Source of the DNA: Salminus brasiliensis
Lineage: Eukaryota; Chordata; Actinopteri; Characiformes; Bryconidae
DNA length: 64,000 nucleotides
Assembly (NCBI RefSeq): GCF_030463535.1
Contig: NC_132880.1
Span: 27,981,987-28,045,986, forward strand
Direction: 5' to 3'
The position numbers and the translations under genes are program-made. The notes below the pieces were generated by a model, which was not told the DNA's origin, searched no databases, and saw only the letters and a list, made by a program, of their open reading frames with translations. Positions 24,971-36,611 of the stretch are shown here, in pieces (the first letter of the stretch is position 1; each line of letters begins with the position of its first letter).

Positions 24971-25709
24971 AGTTCCAAAAAGGGTTAACCCTGGTCACCT
25001 AGTTAACCGAGATCACCCTGAGTTACAGAACAGCTCCTAATGAGTTGGATCTAATTCTCCTGCACAAACACATGAGCTTCTCTTCACTTGCAGCAAAAAA
25101 TGGAGGCTCACAGACACTCTTAATAAGAGTTAAGAGACTGGAGAACGAGCTGTATTGGGACTGCCGCTGCTGTTGCCGCTACTGCTTCTATCCAAGCCGG
25201 TCTAATGCAGTAGGATTTGCTACTTTTAAATTGGTAGGCCCTGGGATATAGGGCCTATATAGGCCCTGGGAATTTAGCCAAGCACTTTAATAGCTGATGT
25301 GTTTAAATTAAACACTGCGCCCTGATACACTGAAGTGACACAGACAGTCAACATACAACGTGTTGTTTAATCCTATTCTTGTTTATTTTTTAGTTACGAT
25401 GAAGGAAAGCAGAACACTAATGGTCAGTTAAATGGAGTTACATGAAGACCACTGACATTTTTATTAGACCTTGACGATGCTCTGAGCAGCATGGGGCAGC
25501 CACAAAGTTTTAGAGGCCTATTTAAATTTTACTTGATGAAAATGTTTCATACTGATTTTTTAAAACTAGTCTTCATTTAGTTCTGTTTATAGATTATAAT
25601 CCAAGGTGCTCTTCCAGCTTGCTTCTCTCCTTTTGATGCACATGTATGTTCTGACTGCAGGGAAAAGGAAAGGTCCTGTACTGTTTTTATATGGATGTAA
25701 GTATATAGC

Positions 25710-25715
25710 AATAAA
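25710..25715 (+). terminator. Possible proximal polyadenylation signal of the pentraxin gene
   Basis: AATAAA about 740 bases beyond the stop codon, in a plausible position for a short 3' UTR. Confidence 0.35.
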
Positions 25716-26779
25716 AGGACAAAAACAAAGAAAGGGACATGTGTAATACTGTGAAAAAGTCAGAGATCAGAGATTTATTCTTTAAAACATTATAATTAAT
25801 TAATACATTATTATTTACTATTATGTTTACTTTTCAGTCTTTAGTTTGTACATCTTTCATTCCTTTCAGGAGACTCATGTTCAGTTTTGTTTTCCAATCT
25901 CCTGAAATTGGAAGCCTTTTGTTACTAATCACCATCCAGGTCATTCCAAACATATTCAATATTGTTGTGGTCAGTCTATTATTCTAAAAACACCAGCAGC
26001 TTCCTCCTCCTCTTCCTCCTCCACTTTTGTTAGTTTGCTTTTCTCAGTACAAATGTCTCAATCAGCTCCACTTTCTTTCAGAAACGTTCAACACTTATAT
26101 TTTTGTTTGTGTTTTTCGCTTTTTTTTTTAGATCTGAAACGAGATTAGAGCTTGTTTTTCTCTTCTCTCTCAAATACAAAAAAATAAGCTCTGTTTTATC
26201 TGATAGGGACAGGATTGATGGTCTATCTGGATTTGTAAGGTGTCCCATTTTTTCTGTATCTCTAAATCCTCTAACCATCATTTAAATCCCTGTTTATTCA
26301 CATATTTCTCATTTGATTTATGCAAGCAGGTTATCTTCGAAACATCTTCTGAAAGATGTTTCCTAGTCTCTGACTTTTGCACAGTACTGGAGCATTTTTG
26401 ACTGTGGACATATCTCTAGGTTTTAATGTTTCATGCTGAAGTGTATGTATACGTGTTCATATTGTTTAAGTTGTATCAAAGGAGTGAAAGTGTTTGCAAT
26501 TTTTTCTACAAATCCGATATTGTTTCATTGAAATTTGTATTTGACTATTACAAGCACAGGTGGGTTGTTGTAATAGGTCTGCATATGCACATGCCAGAGA
26601 GCCAGGTGCCGCATGAGAATGCAGAGGTGTCCATGGCAACATAGCTTAAAGGAGGATTAAGCAGACACAGAGAGCTCTCTGATGTATTCTATCTCTTGCG
26701 CTGTCTCTTTAAAATGCAGCACATGCATGTGTGTTCACATTCTCCATACCCCTCCCCTCCCCACTCCCCTCCTCTTTCC

Positions 26780-26784
<5 letters not shown>

Positions 26785-26824
<40 letters not shown>

Positions 26825-26928
26825 ACTCTCTCTCTCTCACTCACTTACTCATTCATTCCAACACATTTGTTTGGTGCACATTTCTGCACTAAGGAGAAAT
26901 AACAGACACACACACACACACACACACA
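26785..26928. repeat. Compound (CT)n and (CA)n microsatellites
   Basis: Long CT run at 26785-26843 with minor interruptions, then (AC)n at 26905-26928; both lie in the putative pentraxin 3' UTR. Confidence 0.95.
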
Positions 26929-27363
26929 TTACTGTAAACGATGTACATAGCTTTTGAGTTGCACCTTGATCGAGTTTTCTTTTTTTTGTCAGTTCATAAT
27001 TAACCTGTGCAATATATGAATATGCTATAGTCTGTTTTGAGCCAGCTGCAGAGCTGATCCTGCATCCAGTGTGTGGCTCTTAGAGCATGTCCTCGTCCTT
27101 TTGATGTCCTCGTTCTTATGTATGAAACGTTTCCGTGCGTGCAAATCTTTTTTGTTTCAGTTCCCTATTTTCTCTGTACCTCTCTCTCTCTTTGTCCAAT
27201 GCTGTGAGACATATTGACCACATAATGAGCAAGCTGGCTTCAAATGGTGATGTCTCCTAATTCTTACAGAGAGTTTAATGACATTTAGAATCATCTCCAG
27301 GTATTGGGCTCACTGTTGCCATGGTAATAGGCTAGACACCATTTTCTGTTGCTAGAAAGAGAC

Positions 27364-27807
27364 TGGCTGTGACTGAAATGGATCCCTATTTTTGTTTCAG
27401 GGCACCAATGAATAGTGTCTGAATCGTAAAGTGAAATTCGAGCATGATTTTGAGGGCACCACAATGCACTCGTAATTTATTGTGAACATCATAGCTCACT
27501 ACACAGGCTGAACATGGACCAAAATGCATTGCAAGTCTCTTGTTACTAAGCAACAGACAGAGGAATGGAATGGATCTGATGGCGCTTGCTCATATAAGCA
27601 CAGGATGCCATGCATTTCCCATTTTCCCATGTAGTCTGTTAATGGAAGGCCCATGTTTCTAGGCAACATAACGGGCATATGCTTTTACTGATTCAGATTT
27701 CAGCATGTGTGTAGATGGAGGTTTAAACACAGCTGATGATGCGGAAGTGTCCCCCCAATAAAGTGCTAGACTAATGAGGCAGTAGGGATCCATTTCTGTC
27801 ACAGCCA
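27364..27807. mobile_element. Foldback/MITE-like element with 27-base terminal inverted repeats
   Basis: The left arm 27364-27390 (TGGCTGTGAC..GAAATGGATCCCTA) is repeated inverted at 27781-27807, 25 of 27 positions matching. No open frame lies between. No clear target-site duplication was found, so the superfamily is unassigned. Confidence 0.6.
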
Positions 27808-28348
27808 CTGTGTACTATGCAAGCTTCTATGAGGCATGTCAAATACTCCTAGTGTATCATAAATACCAGTAGAACTCTGTGAAACCCTTCAAAGCTATCT
27901 GGACTCCCACTAACTCTACTAATCTGACATAACTAACTAATCTGACATCAGTCAGCCCTATGCACGGATAAATAATCCTGTTTTACATGAAATGTGTTTG
28001 CTTATTATATTTAAATACCCCAGATAAATATTAACAGCTTTAATAATTATAATTTTGATTTACATTATTTGCATAATATTAATATTTACTACAATTACTG
28101 TATTTTTAAGGACTTGGTTTGCATACAATTACGTTGCTTAATCTCGCCTTTGGTATGTATATCTGTATGTATTCATTACACTGTAGTTTTTACCATGTTT
28201 TTATTTTCATGGATGTACATACTGTTCTATATTTTTTCATTACGTCTGTGTTTGGACACATGTTTTGTGTCTGTAAGCCAAATACTGTATGCTACACTAT
28301 TTAACTTGCATTAAGAAAGCAAGACTTCTGTTCTTCTTTTTATTTGTA

Positions 28349-28354
28349 AATAAA
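28349..28354 (+). terminator. Possible distal polyadenylation signal of the pentraxin gene
   Basis: AATAAA after T-rich, repeat-poor sequence (28020-28350). Neuronal pentraxin genes can have long 3' UTRs, and this would give one of about 3.4 kb. Confidence 0.3.
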
Positions 28355-28489
28355 GTAAAGTAATGCTGAGTTATTCAATGGAAAGCATTTTGTAAAGAAG
28401 TTTGAAGAAAATCAGCTAAACAAATCAGTTTGACTCTGCCCTGTTCACATGTGGTATTAAGTACAAATGTGCACAGGTACTCGAGTAAT

Positions 28490-29640
28490 CAGTAACTCTC
28501 AGAATTTAATCCTCATATTATGTTAAAAAAATAAAAAGTTATGGTCAAACTGACCCACACAGTTGGAATATGCTCAAAAACAAGCAACGGGTCAACACAG
28601 TAAAAATTCATTATAAATTCTCACAAACCGTAGCATTGTGATATATGTCGCTGTGACATCGTACAGGGTTTTAAATTGAATTGTAGCATACTTTTTGGAA
28701 TGCTTTTTGGCTTCATGTCTTCTTTTGCACTCAGGGCTGCGTCTTTGTGCACTATAATAATTCTTTTTTTTTTTGTTGGCTAGTTTAAAACTACAGTTGC
28801 ATTTCTGGGAAAAGGCACATTACGTGAAAACACAAAACAGTGTTTATCCCTGCATCTTTACAAGCTTTTTGGGAAGTTCTGGCTTTTGAATTATTCCTAA
28901 CATGGTTGGCTTTCTCTTTTGTGTCTCTTTTTTAGTTCAACAGTTAACCTCTGGTTCTTTGCAAGTACTCCCCCACATGGCTTTCAATGTAGTTTGAATT
29001 AGCATCACAGGCTGCCCATATTTTGCAGGCTTGTTTGGCATGTACTGTTAGAAATGACACCATCCTCTGAATGGAAAAATGTGTTCATCCTCTGTAAATT
29101 GAGAACCAGGATTGTACAGCAAAGGTACAATTTGCATTTAGTAAAAAATCCCATTTGTCCCACATGTCCCTGATTGTAGCTAGCTTGTCTCTAGAGGCAT
29201 TGCCAGGGTTGTCCTAGCAATTTAGAGAGTTGTCCTAACTCCCCACACCCATACTGCGCCCCTGCTTGCCGCTCTCATGTTGGCTAGGTCCGGTAGCATG
29301 TTTATCAAAGTAAATGTCATGGGAAACGATATGGAGTGTTATTCCATATACATGTTGTTCCATGTTGTTGGTCGAAACAATGGCCTGTCACTCTATTCAT
29401 TCGATAGACTGACAGTTGCTCCTTCATTGACTTGTACATCTGCTCCTTCATCTCTAAAGGAGATGAGTTTTTGGTAGATTCATCCTCGGAATCCTCTTCA
29501 TCTAAAGAAACTCAACATCTGGACCTTCAATTATATTGTTCTCTGCATCTAAAGTATCCTCTGTCTCTCTGACCTCCTCTGTCTGCTGCAGCACTGACAA
29601 GAGATGTGGGGAAGTTCTTTTTCACCCTCTCAGGGCAATC
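28490..29640 (-). mobile_element. piggyBac-like transposase fossil
   Basis: Minus-strand translation in broken frames gives, in order: an acidic N-terminal part (LDEEDSEDEST-like, about 29600-29470); DKLATIRDMWDKW (about 29200-29151), matching the piggyBac DKLAPIRDVWDKW block; and PFRGWCHF..QYMPNKPAKYG (about 29072-29010), matching the FRGRCPF..YIPNKPAKYG block next to a catalytic Asp. Frameshifts and stops show it is dead. A GGGTCA/TGACCC-rich segment near 28540-28600 may be the 3' end. Limits are approximate. Confidence 0.72.
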
Positions 29641-29742
29641 AGAACCAGTTATCAGTATGCATCAAAGACATGTGTTTATTTAGGTCAAACATGATGCACA
29701 CATGGTCAAACAAATATGATGACAGCACACCTAATATTTGAG

Positions 29743-30060
29743 GTAACATTTTACTTGGATGGTCCATTGTAGGTGTGTCATAGATGCTCACCTGACATTC
29801 AACTAACATTCAACTGAATATGTATTAACAGCAACTGAACTTTAAATTTTATGTAAATGACCGCCTATTGAATGTTACCCTAAACCTAACCCTAACCTTT
29901 ACCTTTCCCTTTTAGGGTTGGTTTAGGTTTAGATTTAAGATGTAGGGTTAGGTGTAGCGTTACATTCAATAGTCAACCATTTACATTCAACCTAGATTTC
30001 AGTTGGTGTCTTCAAGGCATGTCAAGGCAAGTCGGTGGACCATCCAAGTAAAAAGTAATA
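29743..30060. mobile_element. Foldback element with telomere-like core
   Basis: Ends are inverted repeats: TTTTACTTGGATGGTCCA at 29749-29766 and TGGACCATCCAAGTAAAA at 30036-30053. Towards the centre a second inverted pair holds CCCTAAACCTAACCCTAAC near 29878 and TAGGGTTAGG-type sequence near 29942. No coding capacity. A decayed relative may lie at 61750-61930. Confidence 0.7.
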
Positions 30061-30344
30061 CAATCATTGAAAACTCAATATTGCCTTGACACTCATGTCC
30101 ACAATGATGTTAACCACATGTAACCACCGCATATTAACCACAACTGTACAGCCAAAAAGTAAAATGTTACAGGGGCATCCAACATCCTATTGGTGACACC
30201 AAATATAAGTTTTATAAATATAAGTTTTTTTTAATTATTATTATTGAAGTCTCTTTCCGCAGGCCTTCAAATCACTAGTAGAGTAGGGACAATTAAACAG
30301 CAGTGGGACTGTGGGAAATGTTCAATTATCTCATAAAAAAACAC

Positions 30345-30530
30345 TCTAGCCCACACCTGGTACGGCGGCAATAGGTTCATGATTATCTACTCCAGAGAGC
30401 CCCATTCTATTGGCAATACTTCTCTACAGGGACTAGACAAGTAGTGTGTGTGCATTTGCACATCTGTCAGCAATAAATGCAACTTGCATTTATTTGCAAA
30501 TATCCACAAACTTTTAGAGATATACACACC
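30345..30530 (-). repeat. Fragment of dispersed TIR-type element (family M)
   Basis: Shares the block CTATTGGCAATACTTCTCTA then CAGGGACTAGACAAG with the copy at 12130-12385, and ends in a decayed terminus (TCCACAAACTTTTAGAG). Confidence 0.55.
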
Positions 30531-31479
30531 AGAGAAGTAAGCGTCTACTAATCCACTAGTACAATATACAGTAAGAATCATCCCCTGGCCCTGGCTGGGG
30601 AAGGGGTGATAACTAGGAAGAACAATAAAGAGCTTGACTGTTAATATATAAATAACAGTTGAGCAACATGAAGGTATCTGAGGAACCTTGCCTCTGTCTC
30701 AGTGAAAACTGCTGAAAAAAGCTAGCTGACATTTGCATACAGAGCAAGACAGTATGTGCACATTTGAGCTGCGTTGATAGGTGTGTAAGGGCCATGTGAC
30801 ACAGAATCCATTCAAATCATGTGGTGACTGCCTTAGCAATTATCCATTGTCAAAAAAAGTCTCTAGGAGTTGGCACTCCCAATGCTGGTATCATTGTAAC
30901 GGCTGTCGGATTACAGCCAAAACCAATGAAATTAGGAATGACCATCAAGAAGCACATTTTACATACTTTTAGTTATATCAATGTAGGACATGCCCACATC
31001 GTTTGTAACAGCATGAACAGCATTACTTATTTTTTTAAACTCCATGTGAGTCATAGACATTGCAACTCCTGGCTCCACATATCTCCACTGTAAATATCTG
31101 GGTCTGTAACTTTCTCTATAATGAACCTTTCACACTAAACCTTACTTGTCTCAAAGATTAAACTATGCAGAAATTTTGAAAAATCTATTCCCTTTAAGTA
31201 TATTATTTGAAGAAATTCACAAGGAATGAAGCAAAGTAGGATACAAAAGGAGAAGGTGTTGTCTATAATAAAACATGGGCCACACACCCTACTAACAGAG
31301 AGGAAATAATATGAAGTTTCCCCATGTCCTTAAGCTTATTGAAAAGGTGTAGACAACTCTCAAGCAATAAAATATAATCATCCTCTGGTTTGCATGCACT
31401 TCAACCTGATAAGACCTGTTATGGAATTCAGTCCCGTAAGAGAACATCCAAGAGGACATGCTGACGCTGTTCTGTAGTT

Positions 31480-34400
31480 ATGGGCATTATTAGACAAATT
31501 GATCATGGGAATCAGGCAGCAAATTTTCAGGACAAACCTGAGGAGGAACAAACACCAACTAATAAAGGTAATGTATTACTGGTTATGAGGATAACCATAT
31601 TCCATGTTTATGTAATTCAGGCAGCTACAGTAGAGGAGAACAGAGCACTGGGTGTTTTTGCTAAATCATTTTAGCATAAGTATTGTGAGGAGATATGAGA
31701 TATATCCTACTTTTACACAAGCAACCTGTGCATCGTTACTAAAAATAAAAGTGTAAACACTGTTTTCAGCAGCAACTATTTATGAACAGAAAGTGGAATA
31801 TGTGCAAATACAACATTGCGCCATAGCCACCTATGGTTAACTGTAACAGATGGAGGGGTAGTACATTGTACAGTGACAGTTGCTAAAAAAGTCTCTTATT
31901 CAAGCACTATTAATTCAATATGTCCATGAGCGTTGAACTAAATTGGCTGTGCAGTCCATCTGCATCCAAATAAATATGATTATGGAAAAAGGTGTTATGC
32001 CAAGAATTGGAAGATTTATGTGGGGAAATTTGCTTTTCTCATTGTTTTCACTGGAAGGCTTAGTTGTAACACCACATCAGGCCCAACCCAGAATATATTA
32101 TACACACAAAGAGCGGCGGGCAGCCAACTCCAGCACTCGGGGCCTTGCTTAAGGGCCTTGCTTAAGGGCCCAGCTTAAGGGCCCAGCTTAAGGGCCCAAC
32201 AGTGGCAACTTGCCAAACCCAGGAATCGAATCCACAACCCTGTTATTAATAGCCCAACGCTCTAACCGCTAAGCCACCACTGCCCTATAGCATACTGTAT
32301 TATACTATACTATACTGTACTTTACCCTGGCTAACTCTCAGTGTAAGTATTTATGTGTCTACACCTATGGTGATTCACATAATGTGTGTGCATTTAATAC
32401 ACAACTAAAAAACTCATAATGAATATGTTAATACAAATGACAAAAAGATGCACAGAGTATGTTGCAATGGGAACATGAGATCAATAAAAGCATGTCCAAC
32501 TTAAACTTGTTAAATTACATAACGTGTGCTATATTTTACCCCAAATTAGTCTGTGCTCTGCTCTCTTATTAAAATCATTTAATACAATTAAATTTAACAA
32601 GAAATTGAGTTTTGCACAGTCCTAAACTACATTTAATCAGTCTGTTTGCTGTTACAAATAATGCAGATATTGATAGACAATTAATCCATAAAATGTGCTT
32701 CTTGTTGATCATTCTTCCTGATGTAGATAATCACCAGGGAGCTGGGAACTTGAAGTATTACAGGACTGCTGCATACTTCCTTGCTTCGCTGTGCTTTTTG
32801 CTGGCTGTAGTCTCTTTTCTACAAGCATTCTACTGTGAGTACATGATTATCCAACTACCCCAGAGAGTTGTAGAATGATTGCAGACTTACAATGTGTTGT
32901 ACTCCATGACTACTTCCATTGATTTTTGAGTAACTTATAGCGACAGCCTGAAAGAGGCATGTCAGTTTGTACATTATGTGTCCAAATGTTAATGGACACC
33001 GCTTCTAAGGAATGCATACTTTAAGATGGCTACTTTAAAATCAGCTACAGGGTTTGTAGAATAGGACTCTCTGGAACAGATAAAACATGAACCTACACCA
33101 AGCCCTGATCTGTGGGATGATGGTGCTACATCCAATACTTTTGGGGTGAGTTGGGGAGTTGGGGATGGAGTGGGGTGGTGATCATCCAGCATCCTGACAT
33201 CAATAACACTCTTTGCTGAATGCAGTCAAATCCTCCCAGCAATGTTCCAAAATCTAGTAAAAATCCAGTTACTCCAGCAGAAGCAGGATAAACCCATTTT
33301 ATTACATTGGATTTCTTTGAGAAGAACTTTGTTATGGACATCTGTGTAACCTTCAACACATATTAGAACATTTTCTAACAATTTCTTTAATGCTTTTAAA
33401 TAGAAGTAAGTATCCTTTGTCTTTGTGCAGCGGTCCAGATCACTGTTATGTTCAGGGCCCAGATGACTGAGCAGAAGGATCGTTTGAGGGACTTAACAGG
33501 AAAATGTGATGCTCTGAACAATTCATATACCAGTCTCTTTCACAAGTACCCAGCGCTAAACCAGTACTGCTCTACCAACAATCGCTCACACTGTAAGTAA
33601 TGTCAACAATGATAATTGCACTGCTGTTTCACTTCAAAACTAGGCTTGGGTGATATCTAAAATATTTAGCACAAGTTTCAAGTTTCAAGTTTATTTGTCA
33701 TCTGCACAACATGTCAGGACATGCAGTGAAATGCTTGTGGTGAGGCTCAGGTTTATTCTCTACATGAGGACAACCTGTATACATACTAAATATAAAAAAT
33801 AAAGTTATATAAAAAATTATATTAAATAAATACAAAATACACACAAAAAAGGCATGTCAGTTTGTACATTATGTGTCCAAATGTTAATGGACACTGCTTC
33901 TAATGAATGCATTCAGCTACTTTAAGATGGCTACTTTTAAATCAGCTACAGGGTTTGTAGAGTAGAACTCTCTGGAACAGATAAAACATGAACCACAAAA
34001 AAGTGCTATATTTAGAATATAGCACTGGTCAGACTGTATCTCTAGGATTGCAGTAATCTAATGATTAATGTCTTTTACCACTTAATCATTGCAATAAATC
34101 ATTCTTACATACATTAATATGTAATAAAGTGAGTTTTATGAACAATGCTGAGGTTTTTATAAAACCCATTTAAGAATTGTAATTGCTTAGGTCGCTGAAA
34201 TCTATGGCAGTCTGGTAGCAGTGCATTCTAGTTTTTAACATTACTGTATAGTTTGAAAGTCCTAGTACAAAGAGTAGTAACTTGTCCTTGTTAAAACAGC
34301 TGGTAAAGCAACTGGCAAGTAGCAAAGGAACATGTCTGACCTTTAAGACAGTGATATGTACAGAAGGACCCTAGCTATACTGTTTAATACAGTAATCCAC

Positions 34401-36074
34401 TTATTTAAGAATGTGACATTCTGCCTTTAAGATGATAGAGTAGCATCCACATAGACCCATAATAATATAAATATATTTTTTGTGTTTTTATGCTTAACAT
34501 GTGAGTCAGTTATGTTTTAATTATGAACCTGAGTTGAAACCAATGAAATAATTTTCTAGACACTAGTCTGGCTTGTTGTTTACTAAAAACAATGAACACA
34601 GGCACAACTTCATAATTAACACATGAGCAGAACACAATCAACTCCTTGTTTGGCTCACATTCTTTTTGCATACAAGCCCTTTTTCTGTTTCTGGTTTAAA
34701 TTAAGGCTACTTAGATTAAAATACTGACCTTTTTCTCAAGATTAAAAAAAGTTAGAACACATTTACCTGCAGTATTTTGCACTTTAAGAGGAAACATGCA
34801 AAAGCAATGAAAGCATTTTATTTTTAGTATAAGGCACTGAAGAGCTGCATCTGAGCTTGAGAAGCATTCCACTCACAAACAAATCTGGCACAGAATTAGT
34901 CATCATATAGTAAGCCTGTACAGTGGTAAATGTATGCACTGACCTCTAGTCTTGGATGTCTCCACAGTGCGTGAGTGCAAGCCGTGCCCAAAGGGCTGGG
35001 AGCCCTTCCTGCAGAAGTGCTACCTGTTTGTCTCAGAAAGAAAAGATTGGTTGTCCAGCCAGTATCTCTGTCTGTCGGTTGGAGGCCATCTGGTTACTGT
35101 AAAAGATGAAGAGGAGCAGGTGAGAGCTTAGTAAAACATGTTTCACCTATTTGTAAGACCTGTTTTGCTATTTTACCAAAAACAAAACATGTGTGTAAAG
35201 TTGCACCAATTAAGACCAATTAGTCAAAAATAGTCGGATGCAGGGACTGAGGTACTTTACTTTCAAACCAATTACACAATATTTAACCAATTAAATAATA
35301 TTTTATTGATGACTAGATTCAGTTCATGCAGGCTTTTTATCTGAAAGAATTCATCTTTGATAAATGTGAATGTTCTCACAGAGGTTCCTGTACAGAAAGG
35401 CTGATGATTTCAGTCAAGGTGACTCGTACTGGCTGGGTCTGGCCAACATGAACACAGATGGAGCCTGGCTATGGGTTGATGGCACGCCAGTAGAGGACAG
35501 AAAACAGTAAGAAGAAGTTCTTCTACTTCTACAACAACTACTACTACTACTACTAGTTCTTTACTTCTTTACAAACTGACACAGTACTAAACGAATGCCA
35601 TTGTGAAAGCAAAGAAACTGCTAATGTGAGCAGTACAACCTACTAGTTCACATCAAAATTGGATAAATATGACTTATTGTATTTATTCATTGGAAATTGG
35701 ACATTTATATCATGGACTTAATTTAGTGGAAATCTGATGTAATTACAAAAGTTACTTTAGGTACTCTGGGGCTTCATACCTTAATTATTTTAATGTATTA
35801 TTTAGAAAAACTATAATAACTGTGTTTTGTATACATAATAAGTTTGGTCAAAGTTTCAGGGTAATTTATAATGAGAGTAATGTTGAAAACACTGTGCTCC
35901 ATAATTCTTGGTCTCCTTAGATTCTGGGACCAGTCTCCTGTCACAGAGAAGCGTAGGGACTTGTGTGCCCGACTGACCCCAAGAGGCTCTCCTCATGCAA
36001 CCTGGTACCCCTCTTCCTGTAAGAATGGCCTGAAGAGGATCTGTGAGAGGAGCCAGGGCAGTGTTTTATTATAA
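31480..36074 (+). CDS. Type II membrane C-type lectin-like receptor, six exons
   Basis: Cell-surface receptor of the CLEC/NK-receptor type; exact orthologue not recognised. Exons: 31480-31567, 32727-32834, 33431-33592, 34968-35119, 35382-35506, 35921-36074; phases 1,1,1,0,2 and 262 aa. Seen: cytoplasmic tail 1-42 (no ITIM; only Tyr40/41 near the membrane), TM 43-65, neck 66-122 with N-glycosylation sites NNS and NRS, and a long-form CTLD from C123 (CKPCPKGWEPFLQKCYLF), YWLGL at 186-190, WLWVDGTPV at 199-207, and C227, C245, C253. The EPN/QPD motif is absent and WND is replaced by WYP (240-242), so Ca2+-dependent sugar binding is unlikely. Exon 1 was chosen because its phase-1 donor joins exon 2 exactly; it is the least certain exon. 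The three CTLD exons follow the usual split. Confidence 0.87.
32100..32287 (-). mobile_element. tRNA-derived SINE in lectin intron 1
   Basis: Read on the minus strand from 32287: box A-like TGGCTTAGCGGTTAGAG, box B-like GGATTCGATTCC about 45 bases on, then a tail of GGGCCCTTAAGC repeats and a GAGTGCTGGAGTTGGCTGCC stretch. This order is that of a common teleost SINE. Confidence 0.8.
32143..32194 (+). repeat. Four exact 13-base tandem units in the SINE tail
   Basis: Units CCTTGCTTAAGGG (twice) then CCCAGCTTAAGGG (twice), without spacers. Pairwise duplication of two variants suggests slippage within the SINE tail. Confidence 0.95.
32955..33260 (+). repeat. Family M element copy in lectin intron 2
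   Basis: Starts ATTATGTGTCCAAATG and runs through the shared blocks ATCCAATACTTTTGG, ATCATCCAGCATCCTG and GCTGAATGCAGTCAAATCC. Its first 138 bases recur at 33850 in intron 3. Confidence 0.7.
33666..33849 (+). repeat. Dispersed fish repeat beginning TTCAAGTTTATTTGTC
   Basis: The start TTTCAAGTTTATTTGTCATC and the phrase GCAGTGAAATGCTTG are, from memory, a very common teleost interspersed sequence. It ends in AT-rich simple sequence. Confidence 0.45.
33850..33997 (+). repeat. Partial second copy of the 32955 element, in intron 3
   Basis: Matches 32955-33091 almost base for base, including the upstream GGCATGTCAGTTTGTAC, but stops at AAACATGAACC. It has seven bases (ATTCAGC-like) missing from the first copy. 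Confidence 0.8.
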
Positions 36075-36135
36075 GGGAGAAAAAATGTTGTGATTGTGTC
36101 AGTAGCTCTGTGCTAAAGGATGCTTATACAGTGTA

Positions 36136-36141
36136 AATAAA
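36136..36141 (+). terminator. Polyadenylation signal of the C-type lectin gene
   Basis: AATAAA 62 bases past the stop codon, giving a typical short 3' UTR. Confidence 0.65.
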
Positions 36142-36419
36142 AATGTTCTTAACTGAACCCTGAACTGAGTCATTAAACTTCAATACACTTTTCTTATTAG
36201 ACCTTTAGTTTTCAAAATCCTAACTGATCCAACAAAGACAATGTGTGTTAATTTCTTCTGTAGTCTTAATTTCTTTTGTTTTTGCAGTCAGTTACAATTT
36301 CCCCTCTTTACAGTGATGTAGATGCTTAGAATTCCACTTTCTAGACAAAGTGACAGGGGATGACTTAAAGGGGAGGGGGCAAACAAATATGCACTTGCAG
36401 ATTGATGAAGCATGCTTCC

Positions 36420-36611
36420 CTAAGCATGTCTCAGAAAGTATGCTGAAGAGTCCTGAATAGCAGGCATAGCTTCTGGGGCCAGGTTTTTTATCATTTGGCA
36501 CAACTGTATGGAATTAGAATGAAAGATGTGATCTGAATATCCAGCCCTGTACACTCTAAGGATGTTGGTGTAAACACGATCCAACACTGGCTCCTGGCTT
36601 GCAAAGTCCAT
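36420..36611 (-). mobile_element. Non-LTR retrotransposon (LINE) ORF2 fragment
   Basis: The minus-strand reading contains LDRVYTNILRVYRAGYSDHI and then AIQDSSAYF. This resembles the end of the endonuclease domain of fish Rex/L1-type LINEs (LDHVYTNI..GYSDHI..ALQDCFECT). Short and internally deleted. Confidence 0.55.

Noticed and set aside
29870-29960. Interstitial telomeric repeat
   Set aside because: The CCCTAA-like units are imperfect and inverted within a foldback element with its own terminal repeats, so it is better explained as part of a transposable element.
30781-31093. Overlapping 63- and 90-codon frames before the lectin gene
   Set aside because: Considered as an extra lectin exon, but the peptide has no transmembrane or lectin features, and the exon at 31480-31567 joins exon 2 in the right phase.
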